This document shows positions 1 through 6,049 of a DNA stretch of 6,049 nt, one piece after another. A program made the position numbers and the translations under genes. This DNA comes from QHXQ01 sp036389375 (GTDB lineage: Bacteria; Acidobacteriota; Blastocatellia; Pyrinomonadales; Pyrinomonadaceae). The stretch lies in assembly GCA_036389375.1 (NCBI GenBank), contig DASVQA010000012.1, forward strand, positions 1 through 6,049, given 5' to 3'. The notes under the pieces are model-generated. The model was not told where the DNA came from. It saw nothing but the letters and a program-made list of their open reading frames with translations, and did not search any database. Position 1 is the stretch's first letter; each line of letters starts with the position of its first letter.

Positions 1-2172
<2,172 letters not shown>

Positions 2173-2200
2173 ACCGGAAATCATCGGTCAAACCTTAAAC

Positions 2201-2236
2201 AAGAGCCGCTCGGGACGCGTTCCGGGCGGCTCTTTT
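2201..2236 (+). terminator. Intrinsic terminator after rpoC
   Basis: The arms AAGAGCCGCTCGG (2201-2213) and CCGGGCGGCTCTT (2222-2234) pair over 13 positions with one G-U wobble, around an 8-nt loop. The T-run TTTT (2233-2236) overlaps the end of the 3' arm. The hairpin begins 28 nt after the rpoC stop codon. It should end rpoBC transcription before the str promoter. The short T-run may allow some readthrough. Confidence 0.86.
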
Positions 2237-2268
2237 CCGTTGCGCTCGGCGGTGGCGGCGGCGGCAAC

Positions 2269-2297
2269 TTGACAGAGCAGACCTTGATCCGTACAAT
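2269..2297 (+). promoter_or_regulatory. Sigma-70-type promoter of the str operon
   Basis: A perfect -35 box TTGACA lies at 2269-2274, followed by a 17-nt spacer and a -10 box TACAAT at 2292-2297 (5 of 6 consensus). Transcription should start at about 2303-2305. It sits 32 nt after the rpoC terminator and upstream of rpsL, where a strong promoter for ribosomal protein and elongation factor genes is expected. The start site is inferred and has not been measured. No GC-rich discriminator typical of stringent control is obvious beyond the CCCCCG at 2298-2303. Confidence 0.8.
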
Positions 2298-2304
2298 CCC
2301 CCGT

Positions 2305-2321
2305 TTGGACAGCTAGTCCAA
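2305..2321 (+). other. Hairpin at the predicted 5' end of the str mRNA
   Basis: TTGGAC (2305-2310) and GTCCAA (2316-2321) form a perfect 6-bp stem with loop AGCTA. It begins within one or two bases of the predicted start site, a position where hairpins commonly protect mRNA from 5'-end-dependent decay. Its 3' strand could instead pair TCCAA (2317-2321) with TTGGA (2383-2387) in a downstream hairpin, so an alternative fold is possible. Confidence 0.5.
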
Positions 2322-2459
2322 TTCCCGATAGTGCAACGCTCAGTTGGTTCTGCCGGTGCGGAGGCGTTGCCCGATTGTCTGTTTGGAACAGGCATTCGCT
2401 TGAAATTATTGTGGCGTAAAGCCCTGCGCGCCGTTCCCCCAAAGCGGGGGCGGAAACCC

Positions 2460-2529
2460 GCGTCGGGGCCCGCGAATGAGCCAGCAAATTGCTCGGTCTT
2501 CACTCGCCTCTTCGGGAAACATGCGACGC
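2460..2529 (+). other. Branched RNA element in the rpsL leader
   Basis: An outer stem GCGTCG (2460-2465) with CGACGC (2524-2529) encloses a 36-nt composite hairpin at 2472-2507. In that hairpin GCGAATGAG pairs with TTCACTCGC (2499-2507) with one A-C mismatch and one G-U pair. CCAGCA (2481-2486) then pairs with TGCTCGG (2490-2496) with one bulged C, and the apical loop is AAT. A strong CCCCC/GGGGG hairpin lies immediately upstream (2436-2450). About 20 base pairs in 70 nt is more structure than a plain spacer needs. Pairing was read by eye and no energy was calculated. Confidence 0.45.
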
Positions 2530-2637
2530 CACAGAGAAATTTGGCTCGGAGGGAAGCCACGATCCGCACCCGTTAGTGGTCAGAACATCCCCGTAAGCTC
2601 AAGCAGATAACTCGCGCGCGCCGCTTCTTGCGCTGAC

Positions 2638-2656
2638 TGCCGGACTTGTTCCGGCA
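2638..2656 (+). other. Perfect 7-bp hairpin upstream of rpsL
   Basis: TGCCGGA (2638-2644) and TCCGGCA (2650-2656) pair perfectly around CTTGT. No T-run follows directly. A weak second stem, AGGC (2659-2662) with GCCT (2673-2676), runs into TTTT at 2676-2679, so an attenuator-like arrangement is conceivable but weak. Confidence 0.45.
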
Positions 2657-2701
2657 AGAGGCAGGAACGGGAGCCTTTTGCGCTTTAAGGAAAACTCCGA
2701 A

Positions 2702-2724
2702 CTCGCCGGCCGCGAGATAGAGGA
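2702..2724 (+). promoter_or_regulatory. rpsL Shine-Dalgarno site abutted by a hairpin
   Basis: The SD-like AGAGGA (2719-2724) lies 10 nt before the GTG at 2735. A 5-bp hairpin, CTCGC (2702-2706) with GCGAG (2712-2716) and loop CGGCC, ends two bases upstream of it. The site itself is unpaired in this fold. The hairpin might keep it exposed or be a binding point for a regulator. Confidence 0.55.
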
Positions 2725-2734
2725 TTAAAGAGCA

Positions 2735-3142
2735 GTGCCGACTATCAACCAACTTGTTCGTAAGGGCCGTCAGGCTGTCAAGTACAAGACGGCCAGCCCT
2801 GCCTTGCAGTCGTCGCCCCAGAAACGCGGCGTCTGCACCCGCGTCTACACGCAGACGCCCAAGAAGCCGAACTCGGCGCTCCGCAAGGTCGCCCGCGTCC
2901 GTTTGACCAACGGCATTGAGGTAACGACCTACATTCCGGGCGTCGGGCACAACTTGCAGGAGCACTCGATTGTGCTCATACGCGGCGGGCGCGTGAAGGA
3001 TTTGCCGGGTGTGCGCTATCACGTCATTCGCGGCACGCTCGACTCGGTTGGCGTCAGCGACCGCAAGCAGGGGCGCTCCAAGTACGGCGCGAAGCGCCCG
3101 AAAGGCGGCGCGGCAGCCGGCGCAACGAAGGGCCGGAAGTAA
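2735..3142 (+). CDS. rpsL: 30S ribosomal protein S12
   Basis: S12 is a 30S protein at the decoding centre. It monitors codon-anticodon pairing and is the classical streptomycin-resistance locus. The 135 residues align without gaps to the family: QKRGVCTRVYT (29-39), TPKKPNSALRKVARVRLTNG (41-60), GHNLQEHS (71-78) and GGRVKDLPGVRYH (84-96). K43 and K88, the main streptomycin positions, are the unmutated lysines, and D89 (the residue methylthiolated in E. coli) is present. The start is GTG: an in-frame TAA at 2726-2728 excludes anything further upstream, and the conserved N-terminus (MPTINQLVRKGR) begins there. E. coli S12 has 124 residues. The extra length here is a C-terminal Gly/Ala/Lys tail, GGAAAGATKGRK. 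It is the first gene of the str operon. Confidence 0.98.
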   Translation: MPTINQLVRKGRQAVKYKTASPALQSSPQKRGVCTRVYTQTPKKPNSALRKVARVRLTNGIEVTTYIPGVGHNLQEHSIVLIRGGRVKDLPGVRYHVIRGTLDSVGVSDRKQGRSKYGAKRPKGGAAAGATKGRK

Positions 3143-3150
3143 ACAGTAGA

Positions 3151-3211
3151 GGTCAGCGGCGAGAGGTTAAAGGTCAGTTAAGACCAAAGCACTAACCTCC
3201 GACCTCTGACC
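3151..3211 (+). repeat. Imperfect inverted repeat filling the rpsL-rpsG spacer
   Basis: The arm at 3151-3169 (GGTCAG...GAGGTTA) and the arm at 3193-3211 (TAACCTC...CTGACC) are complementary at 15 of 19 positions: 6 outer pairs, an internal loop with two pairs in it, and 7 inner pairs. The loop holds a smaller stem, GGTC (3172-3175) with GACC (3182-3185). GGTCAG occurs at 3151 and 3172 and inverted at 3206-3211. No U-tract follows, so this is not a typical terminator. It could be a dispersed intergenic repeat, or a structured intercistronic site comparable in position to the S7 target between rpsL and rpsG in E. coli. Confidence 0.65.
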
Positions 3212-3230
3212 GCTCATCTCTTAAAAGATT

Positions 3231-3701
3231 ATGCCAAGACGAAGAGTTAGCGATAGACGCGATGTGTTGCCCGACCCGGTCTATAACAGCCCGCTGGTGA
3301 CGAAGTTCATCAACGGTCTGATGTGGGGCGGGAAGAAGTCCACCTCGGAGAGCATCTTCTACCGGGCGCTGCTTCAGGTCGGCGACAAGCTGGGCGAGGA
3401 ACCGTTGAAGGCGTTCAAACGCGCAATTGAAAACGTGCGCCCGACGGTCGAAGTTAAGTCGCGCCGCGTCGGCGGTTCGACCTATCAAGTGCCCATTGAA
3501 GTGGCGCAGGAGCGGCGCGGCAGTCTGGCGATTCGCTGGATCGTCGCCGCCTCGCGGGCGCGCGGCGAGAAGACGATGATTGACCGGTTGACGGGCGAAC
3601 TGCTCGACGCCGCCAACAATCGCGGCAACGCCGTCAAGAAAAAAGAGGACACGCACCGCATGGCGGAAGCCAACAAGGCCTTCGCGCATTACAAGTGGTA
3701 A
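3231..3701 (+). CDS. rpsG: 30S ribosomal protein S7
   Basis: S7 is the primary protein that nucleates assembly of the 30S head. It binds the 3' major domain of 16S rRNA and lies next to the E site and mRNA exit. The 156 residues match the normal family length. Diagnostic segments are MPRRRV at the start, GGKKSTSESI (33-42), the nearly invariant beta-hairpin ENVRPTVEVKSRRVGGSTY (67-85), and the C-terminal KKEDTHRMAEANKAFAHYKW. The ATG is fixed by this conserved N-terminus and by an in-frame TAA at 3222-3224. No clear Shine-Dalgarno sequence precedes it (CTCTTAAAAGATT), so initiation may depend on coupling to rpsL or on A/U-rich single-stranded RNA after the inverted repeat. In E. coli S7 represses its own operon. 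Whether that holds here is unknown. Confidence 0.98.
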   Translation: MPRRRVSDRRDVLPDPVYNSPLVTKFINGLMWGGKKSTSESIFYRALLQVGDKLGEEPLKAFKRAIENVRPTVEVKSRRVGGSTYQVPIEVAQERRGSLAIRWIVAASRARGEKTMIDRLTGELLDAANNRGNAVKKKEDTHRMAEANKAFAHYKW

Positions 3702-3707
3702 AGAGTC

Positions 3708-5810
<2,103 letters not shown>

Positions 5811-5825
5811 TTTGATGGAACAAGC

Positions 5826-5864
5826 GGGTCGCAACTCTCGCACCGACGAAAGGCGCGGCGACCC
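5826..5864 (+). other. Long-loop hairpin in the fusA-tuf spacer
   Basis: GGGTCGC (5826-5832) and GCGACCC (5858-5864) form a perfect 7-bp stem around a 25-nt loop. No T-run follows (CTCGGATAAC), so an intrinsic terminator is unlikely. It may mark mRNA processing or stabilisation, or adjust tuf expression relative to fusA, or it may be chance pairing in GC-rich DNA. Confidence 0.4.
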
Positions 5865-5888
5865 TCGGATAACAACGAACCAAAGTTT

Positions 5889-5901
5889 AAGGAGCGAGAG
5901 G
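5889..5901 (+). promoter_or_regulatory. tuf ribosome binding region with two SD-like motifs
   Basis: AAGGAG (5889-5894) is the closer match to the anti-SD but lies 14 nt from the ATG at 5909. GAGAGG (5896-5901) is spaced 7 nt, which is nearer the optimum. Either or both could bind the ribosome. This is the clearest SD region in the window and fits the high expression expected of EF-Tu. Confidence 0.6.
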
Positions 5902-5908
5902 CAAAAGT

Positions 5909-6049
5909 ATGGCGAAGGAGAAGTTTGACCGGTCGAAGCCGCACGTCAACATTGGCACCATCGGGCACGTCGATCACGGCAAGACGACCTTAACGGCAGC
6001 CATCACCAAGGTCTTAGCCAAACATAACCCGAAGATTACGGTGCGCGCC
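5909..6049 (+). CDS. tuf: Elongation factor Tu (EF-Tu), N-terminal 47 codons (3' end outside window)
   Basis: EF-Tu carries aminoacyl-tRNA as a ternary complex with GTP to the ribosomal A site. The visible residues begin MAKEKFDRSKPHVNIGTIGH and contain the P-loop G1 motif GHVDHGKT (19-26), the diagnostic EF-Tu form of the Walker A motif. TLTAAITKVLAK follows as in the family. The frame is open to the last base, so the gene is cut by the window edge and not by a stop codon. The downstream G motifs and the tRNA-binding domains II and III cannot be seen. It follows fusA by 98 nt and completes the usual str order. Many bacteria have a second tuf copy, which cannot be assessed here. Confidence 0.97.
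   Translation, partial: MAKEKFDRSKPHVNIGTIGHVDHGKTTLTAAITKVLAKHNPKITVRA

Larger units (their letters stand above)
2304..2734 (+). promoter_or_regulatory. Long structured 5' leader of rpsL (function unknown)
   Basis: About 430 nt separate the predicted start site from the rpsL start. I find no convincing coding sequence here. It is dense in inverted repeats. These are: 2305-2310 with 2316-2321 (6 bp); 2333-2339 with 2364-2370 (7 bp); 2376-2383 with 2387-2394 (8 pairs, one wobble, TGG loop); CCCCC 2436-2440 with GGGGG 2446-2450, extended by CCG/CGG; 2460-2465 with 2524-2529 enclosing a composite hairpin 2472-2507; TGGCT 2542-2546 with AGCCA 2555-2559; 2638-2644 with 2650-2656 (7 bp); 2702-2706 with 2712-2716 (5 bp). 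This suggests a folded leader that could regulate the operon by attenuation, ribosomal protein binding or mRNA stability. I do not recognise a known riboswitch or leader family, nor tRNA, tmRNA, SRP RNA or RNase P RNA signatures. A regulatory role is inference. Confidence 0.5.

Noticed and set aside
2248..2265. GGC-rich run upstream of the promoter as a tandem repeat
   Set aside because: Only a few imperfect GGC triplets in GC-rich DNA, too short to call a repeat.
2436..2450. C5/G5 hairpin as an intrinsic terminator or attenuator
   Set aside because: It is followed by CGGAAACCC, with no T-run, so it cannot act as a standard intrinsic terminator on the + strand.
2331..2576. Possible 81-codon leader ORF starting at GTG in the rpsL leader
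   Set aside because: No SD precedes the GTG, the composition looks random (Ala/Arg/Gly/Pro-rich), it overlaps several stable hairpins and it does not resemble an attenuation leader peptide.
2304..2734. Known structured RNA in the leader (tRNA, SRP RNA, tmRNA, RNase P RNA, cobalamin or TPP riboswitch)
   Set aside because: No cloverleaf with a T-loop, and no recognisable conserved motif of these classes could be found by eye. A covariance-model search would be needed to exclude divergent members.
2573..3022. Minus-strand frame (149 codons) opposite the leader and rpsL
   Set aside because: Mostly antisense to the conserved rpsL gene with no promoter or SD evident. Treated as a shadow.

Overview
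The window is a high-GC (about 60% by eye) bacterial chromosomal segment carrying the junction between the RNA polymerase (beta) operon and the streptomycin (str) operon. All genes are on the + strand: the 3' part of rpoC (1-2172), rpsL (2735-3142), rpsG (3231-3701), fusA (3708-5810) and the first 47 codons of tuf (5909-6049, cut by the window edge). The order rpoC-rpsL-rpsG-fusA-tuf is widespread. RpoC carries the large insertion within the trigger loop (SI3-like) seen in E. coli-type enzymes and absent from Firmicutes and Thermus. With the base composition and the S12/S7/EF-G sequences, this suggests a Gram-negative-type lineage. My best guess is Acidobacteriota (Blastocatellia-like), held at low to moderate confidence because it rests on recall and not on a search.

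Layout: rpoC ends at 2172 and is followed by a strong intrinsic terminator (2201-2236). A near-consensus sigma-70 promoter (TTGACA, 17 nt, TACAAT; 2269-2297) lies just after it. rpoC and the str genes are therefore adjacent but look like separate transcription units. The promoter leaves a leader of about 430 nt before rpsL with no convincing ORF and many inverted repeats: at least seven simple hairpins and one branched element. This leader is the least explained part of the window. rpsL starts at a GTG behind a Shine-Dalgarno site that abuts a hairpin. The 88-nt rpsL-rpsG spacer is almost filled by an imperfect inverted repeat. The 6-nt rpsG-fusA spacer implies translational coupling. The 98-nt fusA-tuf spacer has a long-loop hairpin without a U-tract, then two SD-like sequences.

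The genes act together in gene expression. RpoC is the catalytic-cleft subunit of RNA polymerase. S12 and S7 are 30S proteins of the decoding centre and of the head/E site. EF-G and EF-Tu are the two GTPases that drive translocation and aminoacyl-tRNA delivery. The coding content is ordinary housekeeping and I see no mobile element, CRISPR array, defence system or novel operon. The points of interest are in the non-coding regions.
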